Part shown: positions 1-9,600 of the stretch, in pieces
Layout of the letters: each line of letters begins with the position of its first letter
How positions within the stretch are numbered: position 1 is the first letter of the stretch
Assembly: GCF_030405905.1 (NCBI RefSeq)
Contig: NZ_JASATW010000012.1
Span: forward strand, 131,321 to 195,320
Length of the DNA stretch: 64,000 nucleotides
Source: Sphaerothrix gracilis
GTDB lineage: Bacteria; Cyanobacteriota; Cyanobacteriia; Phormidesmidales; Phormidesmidaceae
Direction of reading: 5' to 3'
Program-made: the position numbers and the translations under genes
The notes under the pieces: generated by a model
Told to the model about the DNA's origin: nothing
Databases searched by the model: none
The model's input: the letters and a program-made list of their open reading frames with translations, nothing else

Positions 1-2
1 AA

Positions 3-134
3 AACAAAAACGTAGCGAAAAATATCAATATTAGCCCGGAGATAACCGATCAAATTAGAAGAAACTGCCAGATTGACTTAGAAATCTATAATTATGCAAA
101 AAACAATTTTTTGTCTTTGAGAGGCGAAGGCTAA
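3..134 (+). CDS. C-terminal end of a probable sulfotransferase-family protein (cut by the window edge)
   Basis: An open frame runs in from the left edge and stops with TAA one base before the next gene's ATG. It encodes 43 residues ending YNYAKNNFLSLRGEG. The pattern of a charged helix with a DLEIYNYA-type segment is the usual end of bacterial sulfotransferase-domain proteins, in which a Asp-x-Glu-(Ile/Leu)-Tyr motif precedes the last helix. That assignment is inferred from a short tail and from the second sulfotransferase gene two genes downstream. Codon use is AT-rich like the next two genes, so the three look like one transcription unit. The start and the PAPS-binding motifs lie outside the window. 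Confidence 0.5.
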   Translation, partial: NKNVAKNINISPEITDQIRRNCQIDLEIYNYAKNNFLSLRGEG

Positions 135-135
135 C

Positions 136-1209
136 ATGCGGGTTCTAATGGTAGCTCAATTACGACCTGAAAGTTCATATCTAAAACTGCTTAAAAAAGC
201 GCTTGAAACTAATCAAATAGAAGTACGCTTCCTGAACTATTATCGTAGAAAACAAATTTTTCCTCTGCTGTTTCAAATTTTATTTGACAAGAAATCGTAT
301 GATATTATTCATCTTCATTGGATTCATCCTTATACTTCAAACAATTACTCTATTCTAGCTTTCTTGTACTCTATACAGTTTTCTTTAGACATTTTTTTGG
401 TTCGTTTGTTTGGATGCAAAATAGTTTGGACAGTCCATAATCTTTTTTCTCATGAAAACTTTTTTCCGAAAATAGACTTATGGGTAAGAAAAGCTTTAAC
501 TAAGTTCGCAAACAAAATTATCCTTCTCAATCAGGTAACAGCAAAATCCATCACAAAGACCTATGGATTTACGGAAGAGAAATACACAGTAATTCCTATT
601 GGAAACTATAAGACTTCTCACTCTACTTTAGTTGAGAAGAGTGAAGCTAGAAATCAGCTTGGTATAACGCACAAAGACAAAGTATTTCTAAATTTGGGGT
701 TGCTTCGACCTTATAAGGGCATAGAAAACTTGATTAGAGCCTGGCAAAGCCACCATCAGAAATTTCCAGCGGATTATCTTGTCATAGCAGGAAAGCCAAT
801 CAATTCTGAGTATAGCCAACAGCTAGAAGAGTTAGTCGCAGAAACTAGCAATATCTTGTTACTGCCGAAGTTTATTAGGGAAAAAGATATTCCCACTTTC
901 TTCGGCGCAGCGGATGTTGCCATATTACCTTTTACCGAAATTCTAAATTCCGCTAGTTTGGTATTAGCAATGTCTTATGAAAAGCCTATTATTGCGCCTG
1001 CGTTTCCCAGTATTGAAGAAATATTAGAAGAAGCCAACGAATTGCTTTACTCTCCTAACAATTTAGATGAGCTAGAAAGCGCTATGTCCAAAGTCCATAA
1101 TTCTGATTTGAAAAAACTCTCTTCAAAGGTTGAGCAAGCTTGTCAAAAACTCAGTTGGGAAAACATTGCTAAACAGACTATTCAGGTTTATTTGTCTGCA
1201 CAAACTTAA
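136..1209 (+). CDS. Glycosyltransferase, GT4-like (GT-B fold)
   Basis: A 357-residue cytoplasmic glycosyltransferase, probably moving a sugar from a nucleotide or lipid donor onto a surface polysaccharide. The N-terminal half has the Rossmann start MRVLMVAQLRP, an IIHLHWIHP segment near residue 60 and TVHN near 99. The C-terminal donor-binding half has LGLLRPYKG near 190 and an ILPF..E..SASLVLAMSYEKP segment near 262-285, matching the GT4 E-x7-E region. Donor and acceptor cannot be read from sequence. The ATG lies one base after the preceding stop, and the next gene follows after 13 bp, so co-transcription with the two sulfotransferases is likely. The AT-rich codon use differs from most of the window and suggests transfer. 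Confidence 0.85.
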   Translation: MRVLMVAQLRPESSYLKLLKKALETNQIEVRFLNYYRRKQIFPLLFQILFDKKSYDIIHLHWIHPYTSNNYSILAFLYSIQFSLDIFLVRLFGCKIVWTVHNLFSHENFFPKIDLWVRKALTKFANKIILLNQVTAKSITKTYGFTEEKYTVIPIGNYKTSHSTLVEKSEARNQLGITHKDKVFLNLGLLRPYKGIENLIRAWQSHHQKFPADYLVIAGKPINSEYSQQLEELVAETSNILLLPKFIREKDIPTFFGAADVAILPFTEILNSASLVLAMSYEKPIIAPAFPSIEEILEEANELLYSPNNLDELESAMSKVHNSDLKKLSSKVEQACQKLSWENIAKQTIQVYLSAQT

Positions 1210-1222
1210 GTAGCTTCAGAGA

Positions 1223-2140
1223 ATGTCAAACCTTAAAGAGAGTAAAAAACGCTTCTTTTTAGTAGGTTGTCCCCGATCCGGAACAACGCTTTTACAAATG
1301 CTTTTATCTGCCCATAGCAAGATTGCCTCATTTCCAGAAAGCCAATTTTTTTTGGATGCAGTTGGCTTGTATCAGCGTCGAGTTTTTGGTGAAATGCCCT
1401 CAGATTTCCGCGAAGCTTTTTACGATATAAGAGGAAATTTGAGAGTAGCGCTAGGAATTGCTTTTCGGCTATCTCATCAACGAGTTCAAAAATTCTTAGA
1501 CGACGTCAATCGAGAAGATTTAATAGCTCTGTTTCCGCGTAATCATTCATTAAAACAGCAGACAAGAGCTTTTTTTAAGATTCTTGACGTTCTAACAGCA
1601 GATCAAGGTAAGGAACTGTGGCTGGAGAAATCTCCGCACCATCTTAGCTATATAGACGTTATTGAAAGGTATGAGCCAAACGCCAACTTTATTCATTTAG
1701 TACGTAACGGAACCGATACAATCGCATCAATCTATGCCGCGATGCAAACTTCTAGAGCCTGGAGCAAACGTTATCAAGACAGCCTTGAACGCTGCATTGA
1801 GCAATACAACTTAGCTATTCAACTCACTGAACGAAACCTACATAAGAAAAATCACGTTTTAGTTCAGTACGAGAAATTAACGCAAGATCCAGAGACGACT
1901 TTGAGAACTTTATGTCAGTTTATGGGCATTGACTTTGAGCCTAATATGCTAGAGCCCCAACCACAAGACACTCAAAGACTGGTACTAGATCAGGAAAACT
2001 GGAAAAGCAAAACTATTGAATCTATTAGCAATAGAAATACCCGTAAATTTTGTAGCCTCTTCAATGCTGAAGAGCAGAGAAAAATTTCAGCAAAACTCAT
2101 TCAGTCAAAGTTTGCGATTTATCCAGATTGCCCCAGCTAA
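1223..2140 (+). CDS. Sulfotransferase family protein
   Basis: A 305-residue PAPS-dependent sulfotransferase-like protein. The 5'-phosphosulfate loop is VGCPRSGTTLLQ at about residues 14-25, and the 3'-phosphate-binding region is HLVRNGTDTIASI at about 157-169, which are the two diagnostic motifs of the family. Such enzymes add sulfate to sugars or small molecules. Next to a glycosyltransferase the likely target is a sulfated exopolysaccharide or glycolipid, but that is inference. It is the last gene of the AT-rich plus-strand group and converges on the DUF11 gene at 2164. The length is normal for the family and both ends look intact. Confidence 0.87.
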   Translation: MSNLKESKKRFFLVGCPRSGTTLLQMLLSAHSKIASFPESQFFLDAVGLYQRRVFGEMPSDFREAFYDIRGNLRVALGIAFRLSHQRVQKFLDDVNREDLIALFPRNHSLKQQTRAFFKILDVLTADQGKELWLEKSPHHLSYIDVIERYEPNANFIHLVRNGTDTIASIYAAMQTSRAWSKRYQDSLERCIEQYNLAIQLTERNLHKKNHVLVQYEKLTQDPETTLRTLCQFMGIDFEPNMLEPQPQDTQRLVLDQENWKSKTIESISNRNTRKFCSLFNAEEQRKISAKLIQSKFAIYPDCPS

Positions 2141-2144
2141 GATG

Positions 2145-2167
2145 CTAAGTATTTGCTAAATGCTTAG
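2145..2167. terminator. Inverted repeat between convergent genes
   Basis: A 10-bp stem (CTAAGTATTT / AAATGCTTAG, one T-G wobble) with a 3-base loop sits just after the sulfotransferase stop and overlaps the last codon of the opposing DUF11 gene. No T-run follows on either strand, so the role as a bidirectional terminator is inferred from the position only. Confidence 0.4.
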
Positions 2168-4566
2168 GGGACACGAATCGCAAATGTTAGCGTACCTCCT
2201 TGACTGGCGTCTAAATCAAACGAATCAATCACAATTCCACCACCGGGCACCGTACCCACAGTCCCCCCGCCGCCTGGAAAAGTGCCTGGTGCCCCTATAC
2301 AGGAATCATTTAAAACTTCTAGCGGATCCTTTAAGTCAATATTTCCGCCAAAAGGACTGCCAGAGGTTAACGATACGCCAACGCTGTTAACAACAAGCGT
2401 GGTGTTTGGCGAGATTGCATCGCATATTTCAATACTGTTAGCAGGTCCAATACCCACATTTAAAAAGTAGATAGCATAAGTTATTTCATCACCACTCTGT
2501 AAAGTCTCTGAATCAATATTAACTACACCAACTGGAGAAAGACCTTGAGCATTTAAAACATCATCATCAGGGTCAACCGGATCATTATTAAAGCTATTGA
2601 TACCAGCGACTGGAATTGCTCCGCTTCCTGGGCGATTAGCAGCAACGATACGCTTTACGACTCTAAGGTCAGGCCCAAAGCGAACAGTAGTAGGTGCGTT
2701 TTCTCCCGGTTCAGTTGGATCATTATCTCCGTCTGGATCAGGGTTAAAACCATCTGTTGAAGAATCAGTAACCCGCTGTCCACCAGGTAATTCCCCAGAG
2801 CCATCAACTTGATTTTCATAGGGGCCTGGAACTGGACGCGGCAGGGTTGCAGAGCTTGTATCGACCCTTACCGTCAATCTGAAGGTTGCAGTTGAATTAG
2901 CCGGTAAAACTTGACTGGCGGCAATTAAGTTTGTGTTGCCGCCCAAACCGTTGCCATCAAAACCGGGGAAATTTACGCTGATTGCACTAGTTGTCGTTAA
3001 GTTTTGAATTGAAAAACTTCCTGCACCAAAAGTAGTATTAAGATCTTCAACTAGCTGAAAGTTACTGAGATCTTCGGCACCAAAGTTTTCAGCTACGATT
3101 TCATAAGTGACGTCTATTTGATTTGCTCCACTGCTGGTCACTGAATCAACTCGCTTAGCAACACCTAGTAGACCGCTGGTCGACGGAGTGACTTCTGTCG
3201 GCGTTGGATCTGGAAAGGTTCCTGTGGTTGTTACCGGATAGTCAGAGCGTTGTCTTACTCTGACATTCGGGAAGGGGGTATCAGCTTCAAATTCAGCCTG
3301 ATTCAGTAAGGGGTTACCAGCCGTAGTCGGTGGTGTGCTTGCCGGTACGGTTACCTCAGCTTCGATGATGACGGTAGAATTAGGGGGCACCGCAAAGCCA
3401 TTTAGCTGAAACGTCTTATTCCCGTTAGAGAAACTAGTAGTACCGCCTATGGGGGGATTATTGGCTGCTCCGCCAGGATTAATTAACTGATAGGCCCTCA
3501 CTGTGCCGTTAAAGACTCGCCCATCCGTGTTGGGCATAGTATCGGTGAAAACTGCGTTGCTGTAGGCGAAAGTAAAGTTAGGATTGGTGATGGTATAGGT
3601 ATAGGTGATGGTTCCACCCTGAGCGATCGAAGGCGGAGTAGCAACCTTTTGAAATACTGGAGCCGCCGGACAACCCGCGCCATCGTTTTGCCCAAGTCCC
3701 CCCGACACATTGCTGAGCAGCGTTAAACTTGATGAGGCACTTCCCTGAGCACTATAAAGTTGACCAGGAGCGTTTTGGTAGAGTAACAAGTTTCCATTGG
3801 GCAAGAAATAGGTAGCGCCGACAGCATTGAGTCCCGGCGATGTTCCCGTCTGCGTAACCGTTGCAGTGTTGCTAGCCAGATTGAGATCGACCCGGACAAT
3901 CTCGTTGGTGTCTGCTTCATAAGTAAAGAAAAAGACCTGGGTTGCTGAGACAACTCCGTTGACCGGAAAAACTAGGTCGAAGAAGTCAGGCGGATTACCA
4001 CCAATGTCAGGAATAGTAATTTCGTTAACAATTTGCCCTGTGGTCAGATCAACGCGAACTAATAAGCCGGTATCGTCTGAGTAGGCGTAGTAGAAACCAC
4101 TTGGATCGACATCTCCAGAACGAAAGCGATGGGTACCTGACGTTACTGGATCAATGCTTGTGACTGCTGTGGCTCCGGTAGGCCCAATCTGATAAATGGT
4201 GAACTGGTCAGCGGGGGCAGCAATGCCTTGCTCTGGCTCAATGCCATACAAAAAACCATCCTGCACCCGATAGCCAAGACCGTTGTAGCCAACGGTACCG
4301 CCAGGTAAGGGATTACCGTTTTCATCAGTTGAAACGATGTTGAAGCTACTACCCGAGGTATCAATGCGGTTGAGCTGAGTGGGATCAAGCGCTCCAGCAG
4401 CCTGACTGATATAAAGAGTTGCATCACAGGCGAACTGAGCGCGTGCGGCGGATGGATGACCGACTACTGTTGTCAGCGATAGGCAAGCAAGCGCATATTT
4501 CCACAGAGAAGCGGTTTGGGAAAATGGCTTTAGAAAGTTGGAGGGAAACGCAGATCTTTTTCTCAT
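2164..4566 (-). CDS. Secreted DUF11-repeat surface protein with N-terminal propeller-like domain
   Basis: An 800-residue exported protein. A basic, hydrophobic signal peptide ends near ARAQF (about residue 45). The next ~250 residues carry repeats such as LYISQ...TQLNRID and RVDLTTGQIV, which resemble the DUF6923 propeller-like domain. At least three DUF11-type beta-sandwich modules follow, each starting with a motif like KVATPPS, GVAKRVDS or RVVKRIVA and continuing with ITYTYTITN, VTYEIVAEN or ITYAIYFLN. DUF11 modules are found in bacterial surface proteins, with isopeptide or adhesion roles proposed for relatives. It lies 78 bp downstream of the OmpA-fusion gene on the same strand and is probably the last gene of that set. 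Its base composition is more AT-rich than the genes upstream. The exact function is unknown. Confidence 0.8.
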   Translation of the reverse strand: MRKRSAFPSNFLKPFSQTASLWKYALACLSLTTVVGHPSAARAQFACDATLYISQAAGALDPTQLNRIDTSGSSFNIVSTDENGNPLPGGTVGYNGLGYRVQDGFLYGIEPEQGIAAPADQFTIYQIGPTGATAVTSIDPVTSGTHRFRSGDVDPSGFYYAYSDDTGLLVRVDLTTGQIVNEITIPDIGGNPPDFFDLVFPVNGVVSATQVFFFTYEADTNEIVRVDLNLASNTATVTQTGTSPGLNAVGATYFLPNGNLLLYQNAPGQLYSAQGSASSSLTLLSNVSGGLGQNDGAGCPAAPVFQKVATPPSIAQGGTITYTYTITNPNFTFAYSNAVFTDTMPNTDGRVFNGTVRAYQLINPGGAANNPPIGGTTSFSNGNKTFQLNGFAVPPNSTVIIEAEVTVPASTPPTTAGNPLLNQAEFEADTPFPNVRVRQRSDYPVTTTGTFPDPTPTEVTPSTSGLLGVAKRVDSVTSSGANQIDVTYEIVAENFGAEDLSNFQLVEDLNTTFGAGSFSIQNLTTTSAISVNFPGFDGNGLGGNTNLIAASQVLPANSTATFRLTVRVDTSSATLPRPVPGPYENQVDGSGELPGGQRVTDSSTDGFNPDPDGDNDPTEPGENAPTTVRFGPDLRVVKRIVAANRPGSGAIPVAGINSFNNDPVDPDDDVLNAQGLSPVGVVNIDSETLQSGDEITYAIYFLNVGIGPANSIEICDAISPNTTLVVNSVGVSLTSGSPFGGNIDLKDPLEVLNDSCIGAPGTFPGGGGTVGTVPGGGIVIDSFDLDASQGGTLTFAIRVP

Positions 4567-4644
4567 ACGTCGAGCTTAGATTCAGCAACTATGTGTGTTT
4601 CTGGATGCAGGAAATAGCTAGTCAAGCGGTGGGTAGACAAAAAA

Positions 4645-6693
4645 TCACTCCAGCTGTAGATCGCTCTCTTGGGATTCAAAAATAATGTCAAGGCCACGGG
4701 TATCTTCAAAGATGAACTCGACCCGGCGATCGCGGGCATAGTCCAAACGGGTGCTGCCTGTCGTGGCCCGCTGGCTTTCCCCTAACGGCACAATACGCAT
4801 CCGCTCAGCCGCGATGCCCTGGCGCAGCAGATAGTCACGGGCAGACTTGGCCCGGCGATCGCTCAGTGCCTGGTTATAGGCTACGCTGGCCCGTGGATCG
4901 GTATGCCCCTGAACTTCAATTGTTAAAAACGGATATTCTAGCAGCACGGCCGCAATTCGATCGAGCACATCGGCACTTTCGGAACTGATATTGGAGCGAT
5001 CGAGGGCGAAGTGGATATTGCGTGGCACCCGCAGTCGCAAAGGTTCTGGCGGTTCGACAATAGGGGGCTGCTGGGCTAATTCGGGTAAACAACTGGGCGG
5101 ACGCACTGGCTCCGAGGGCAGGGTAGGAATGCTGCCGTCAAAGGCCGTCACCGTGGCGATCGCGGCAGGTTCAGAAGTGCCATAGCTAGGGTCAGTGGCG
5201 ATCGCGCTGACCTTAGCCCCCGCTGGCAGCTCAACGACAGCGTCAAAAGTCCCCTGCTCGCTGACGGACACAGTGGTCAGCATCTTAGCGAGGGGGCTGT
5301 AGATATCTCCAGCTTCTGTGACCTGATATAGATCCACCTCCGAGCCTGGATCTGCCGTACCGCTGAGGCTGACCTGACTGTCCCGCAGCGGAAACTGATA
5401 GGCGCTGAACCGGGGCGCGTTGATAGCGGCATTGCCCGTATCTTCGCGGCGGTAGGGAGAATTGCGGGGCGGGTTGGGGCCATCTCCCTGCTGAAAGTCC
5501 TGCACTTGGACATTGTGGGCGTAGTTGAGATCGACGCTTAAACCGTCCAAGGCCGCAAAGCGGTTACTGCGGATGATATTGCGATCGCTTAGGGGAAAAG
5601 AGGTGACAGTTACGCCCGGCCCGGGCTGATAGCCAATGAAATTATCAATGACCTGATGAGAGTTACCCATCAGATAAACCGCTGCCCGTTCAAATCGTCG
5701 CCCGTTGAACTGAATAATATTGTCGCGAATCTCCGTCGCCCCAGACGGCTTGAACATAAAAATGCCGCTGCCGTCATTGCCGCAGAGCAGGTTGTCAACA
5801 ATCGTGGTTTCAGCCACTTCACCTTCTAGGCGAATAGCATCGGGCATGCCAGCTAAACCGTTGCTGAGGATAGTGTTCTGCGTCACCTGCAAGCCTGTGG
5901 CTCGCACGCTGGTGATGATGCCGCTGCCCTCGTGGTACTCAATTCGGTTTTGACGAATGATTGGATTCGCGGCGTTAAAGACCGAGACGCCAAACGCCGA
6001 AGTCTGAGCCGGCATTTCACCGCTGGGCGGCAAACCCAGCCAGTTCTGCTCGATGACCACATCTGTCGGCGCTAGCTCAGCCGGGGCATAGTCAAAAAAG
6101 CTGACGGGAGGAGAGAGGGGGCCAGCATCGGCCGGGGGGGGCGCGTTGCTGATGAAAATATCCGCCGGGGGCGTTGTTTCTGTCGCCCGCGTCGCCGCTG
6201 CAAAGCCATAAATACTGAGGCCGCGAATCGTCACGCGATCGCCGCTAATGGTGAGTCCCCGAAAGACTTCAGCGCCCGCCGCCGGCGTCAGACTGACCAG
6301 GGGAACCGGTACTGCGACATGGGCAAGCGGAGCAGCTGATGCGTCATAACCGGGCTGAGTCGTTCCGTCTAGCGTGACATCCGAGGCCGTAATTGGCGGC
6401 AGCAGCTCGCCCAGAGCGATTGTCGTCTCGCCGGTGGGCAGATTAAAGCCGATCTGGGTGCCCCCAGCGGGTGAAGGACGGGCGAGGGCTTGTTCAGCCG
6501 TACTGAGAGACTCATAGGCGATCGCGCCGTTGGTCAGGGCAATCGCTTCTCGCAGCGTCAGCGCCGTATCCGGCTGAACTGCATCAAGATTGCTGTTGAC
6601 CGTGATCTGATAGCCCGTCTCGGTAGGGATTTGAGCCTGAGCGATCGCGCTGATGCCGAGTAAGGCAACCGGAGCCAAAAAGAGTGACCGCAT
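4645..6693 (-). CDS. CSLREA-like / parallel beta-helix / OmpA-C fusion protein
   Basis: A 682-residue envelope protein. The signal peptide is MRSLFLAPVALLGISAIAQAQ. The segment LTLREAIALTNG near residue 45 matches the CSLREA N-terminal module of exported proteins. Residues of about 60-400 have short strands of the right-handed beta-helix type (VIEQNWLG, IIRQNRIEYHEGSGI, IVDNLLCGNDGSGIF, EIRDNIIQFNG). An Ig-like segment (VSLSGTADPGSEVDLY) follows. The last ~130 residues form an OmpA-C domain with VQGHTDPRAS, LSDRRAKSARDYLLRQGI and DRRVEFIF, which binds peptidoglycan in relatives. The start codon overlaps the stop of the barrel gene by one base, implying coupled translation. A beta-helix anchored to peptidoglycan is an unusual combination. 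Confidence 0.82.
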   Translation of the reverse strand: MRSLFLAPVALLGISAIAQAQIPTETGYQITVNSNLDAVQPDTALTLREAIALTNGAIAYESLSTAEQALARPSPAGGTQIGFNLPTGETTIALGELLPPITASDVTLDGTTQPGYDASAAPLAHVAVPVPLVSLTPAAGAEVFRGLTISGDRVTIRGLSIYGFAAATRATETTPPADIFISNAPPPADAGPLSPPVSFFDYAPAELAPTDVVIEQNWLGLPPSGEMPAQTSAFGVSVFNAANPIIRQNRIEYHEGSGIITSVRATGLQVTQNTILSNGLAGMPDAIRLEGEVAETTIVDNLLCGNDGSGIFMFKPSGATEIRDNIIQFNGRRFERAAVYLMGNSHQVIDNFIGYQPGPGVTVTSFPLSDRNIIRSNRFAALDGLSVDLNYAHNVQVQDFQQGDGPNPPRNSPYRREDTGNAAINAPRFSAYQFPLRDSQVSLSGTADPGSEVDLYQVTEAGDIYSPLAKMLTTVSVSEQGTFDAVVELPAGAKVSAIATDPSYGTSEPAAIATVTAFDGSIPTLPSEPVRPPSCLPELAQQPPIVEPPEPLRLRVPRNIHFALDRSNISSESADVLDRIAAVLLEYPFLTIEVQGHTDPRASVAYNQALSDRRAKSARDYLLRQGIAAERMRIVPLGESQRATTGSTRLDYARDRRVEFIFEDTRGLDIIFESQESDLQLE

Positions 6694-9600
6694 TAGATTT
6701 CACCTCCCTCAGCCGTGACCGCATCGGCCTCAGCCGCTGCCGAGTCTACGTAAGATTCTTGCTGCTGCGGGGGAGACACCATCTGCAAGCCAAAATCATT
6801 GAACAATTCATTCACCTTGAAGGTAATGCCCAGATAGGGGCCGCTTTGAGAGCGGTAGCCGCCGCCGCCGACAAATGAGTTGTCGTTGGCTTCACCGAAG
6901 CTGTAACCCACACCCAAACGTAAGTCAGGGGTGAGATAGTAGCCTAGCTCTGCCGCAAAGCCAATTTCGTTGTAGCTGACGCGGGGCTGGCCAATCCAGC
7001 GCGCCTCACCGGTAATGTCCCAGCGATAGGCAAAGCGATGGGTGGCTCGGATTTGCCCTAGATGAATGGCGTTGGAGTATTCAAAATCGTCTGCCAGCGT
7101 GGCAGCGCTGTAGCGCAGGGCGTACTTGCTGTAGAACTCCCAGCGCCAGCTAGGCGCGTAGATCCCTTCCAGCGCCAGGGTGTGATCTTTAGCGTCATCC
7201 CCGGCCCCAAACAGAATTGTGTTAGGGGTTGTGGCTGGGTTGCGGCGATACTCGTAGCTCAGCAGGCCGTTGAAGACGTCGCTGACCGGGTTGCGGTAGG
7301 CCAGTCCCAGTTTGAGGCTAACGGAATCATCTAGCTCATCAGTGATGAGCTGGTTAGCATAGTTGGCCTGACGGTAGCGAAACAGGGTCGTCAAGGCCGG
7401 TGTCACCCGTCCACCCACGGCGGCGGTCAAAACCGTGTTGCTGTCGCCACCGTCGTCAGAACTGCGATGCTCAATCCGAGCGCTGGCCTGAAAATCAGGA
7501 TTGTCCGTATATTCCAGTCCGGCACTAAAAGCGGTACTAGACTGTAGGCCCAGCGCCGTATTGTTCTGACCAACAGCAAAAGGCTGGGCAAACTGCCGCC
7601 CCGATCCGGTGAGATTAAAGGCGTCACCATAGATGCGCTCAAAGCCCAGGGTGCCTCGCAGTCCGGGGGCCAGAATTAAACGGTGATTGAGGCCGATCGC
7701 CCCTTGCCCGGTCACGCCGTTAAAACCGCCTAGTAGGGAATAGCGCTGGGTGAGTGAGGTATTGTCATCTAGCTCGTAGCGAGCATTGGTATCTAGGCGG
7801 GTAATCGATCGCGGTTCTTCGCCGCTAAAGGCAAACTGCTGCGACAGGGTCATGGTGACCCCCGGCTGTACCTGCCACTCCAAGCCAATACGAGTGCGAT
7901 CGGGGTAGAGCGGATCTTCGTCATCCGACAGATTCAGCTCACCCTGAGCTAAAAAGCGCAGGTCACTGGTAATCGGCAGGGTAAAGCGAGAAACGAGCTG
8001 ATCGGTAACGGCATCGGTGTTGGCAATTTTGTCTTCGCGATCGCGGTGGATCCAGTCAAACCCCAGCACGGCGCTGCCCAACTGCTGCTGTATCCCGGCT
8101 CGAAAGGTAGTGAGGCGATTGTCAACGCGATCGCCTAGCACCGTCTCTCGCCCCGGCGAGAATAAATCATTCACCGAGTTGAGCACCTGAGGCGCTCGGC
8201 CCTCATTGTCTTCCTGATCAATTTGAAACGCTAAGACCGTATCGGGACTCAGCCGCGCTGCCAGCTCACCGCCCCAGCGGGTTTGCCCTGGGCGAAAGCT
8301 GGTGGTTGCCGTATTGGTAAAGCCGCTGTCTGCCGCCGAAAGGTAGGCGCGGGCACGAATGCCATTGGTAATATCGCCAACGGCTTCAAACCGATAGGCA
8401 TTACCAGCGCTGTCATCAGCAGCTCCCACATCAAATGTGGAGCGAGCAATCTCCGCCACCAGTTCGCCGCTGTCACCTAAAGGCAAGAGGGCATCAAAGC
8501 CAAACAGCGTGAAGTCGCGAATCCCCTGATCTTCGATCACTGCGGTCGCGCCCAGCCAGCTATCTTCAGCGCTCAGACCCGTATTGAAGGTGTACTGCAG
8601 GCGCCCGGCATAGAGATTGCCGTCGCCGCCGTTGGGATTGTCTACCTGGTAGGTCACAATAATGCGACGTACCAGGATGTCGCCCAACGTATTGACCTCA
8701 GTGGCATAGACGGGCTGACGAAACAGCAGCGTCCCGCGATCGTAGTCAATGTCGTAGTCGCTGCCGCGATAGAGAGGACGCCGCTCCAAAACGGTGCCTG
8801 GACGGTTTAGCTCCTCAACTTCTAAGAAGACGTTTTCGCTGCCGCGTAAGACAAGTCGCCGCGACAAGAAGTAGAAACCACTAGTGCCGTCAGGAGCGAT
8901 CGCATCTCGCTGAAAGGCGCGAATATTGTTGGCATAGAGGGCCGTAAGCTGGAACCCATTGCCGAACGTATAGTTGCCCTTAAAGCCGTGGAGCTGGCGG
9001 GTAATGCCGGTAAAGGTTTGAGAAGGACGGTTTAGCTCCTGGGTGTTAAAGTCACCCCACATGAAATAGTCAGGCTCCGCCCCCGGTATTTCCGAGTCCC
9101 GCTGAAAGCGGACATAGAAGCTGTCAGTGGACGGGGTGAGGAAGTCATTGCTGGAGCTATCGCCGTAAACCGGATAGGTCTGCTCGCAAAACTGCACATC
9201 GCGAAACAGGCTGTTGCTACCGTCACAGCGCTCATTCAGGGCGCGATCGCTGTTGAAAGCGCCGGTAAACTGCCACTCGCCAAAGCTACCAATGGCAAAC
9301 AGCGAAGTGTCTAAATCAATCTCAAAATCGTCGTCAATGTCCCCCGGATTGAGAAAATCGCGGAAGCTGCCCCAAAAGTCAGTCGCCCCTGGCCCAATCC
9401 GCAAATCAATCACGCCCGAAACCAAAGAGGGCCGCAGGTCGGTGGTGAACTGGACGTAGGTGTAGGTGGCTAATTCCGGGTAGGATTGGCTGACCTCATC
9501 TGGATCCAAGCCTCTGGCTTCTAAGCCGTCAGCGGCAGCCCGAAGCTGTACCTGCTGCGCTTCCAAAGTCGATCTAAGCTGGGCCTGAAACTGCCCCTGA

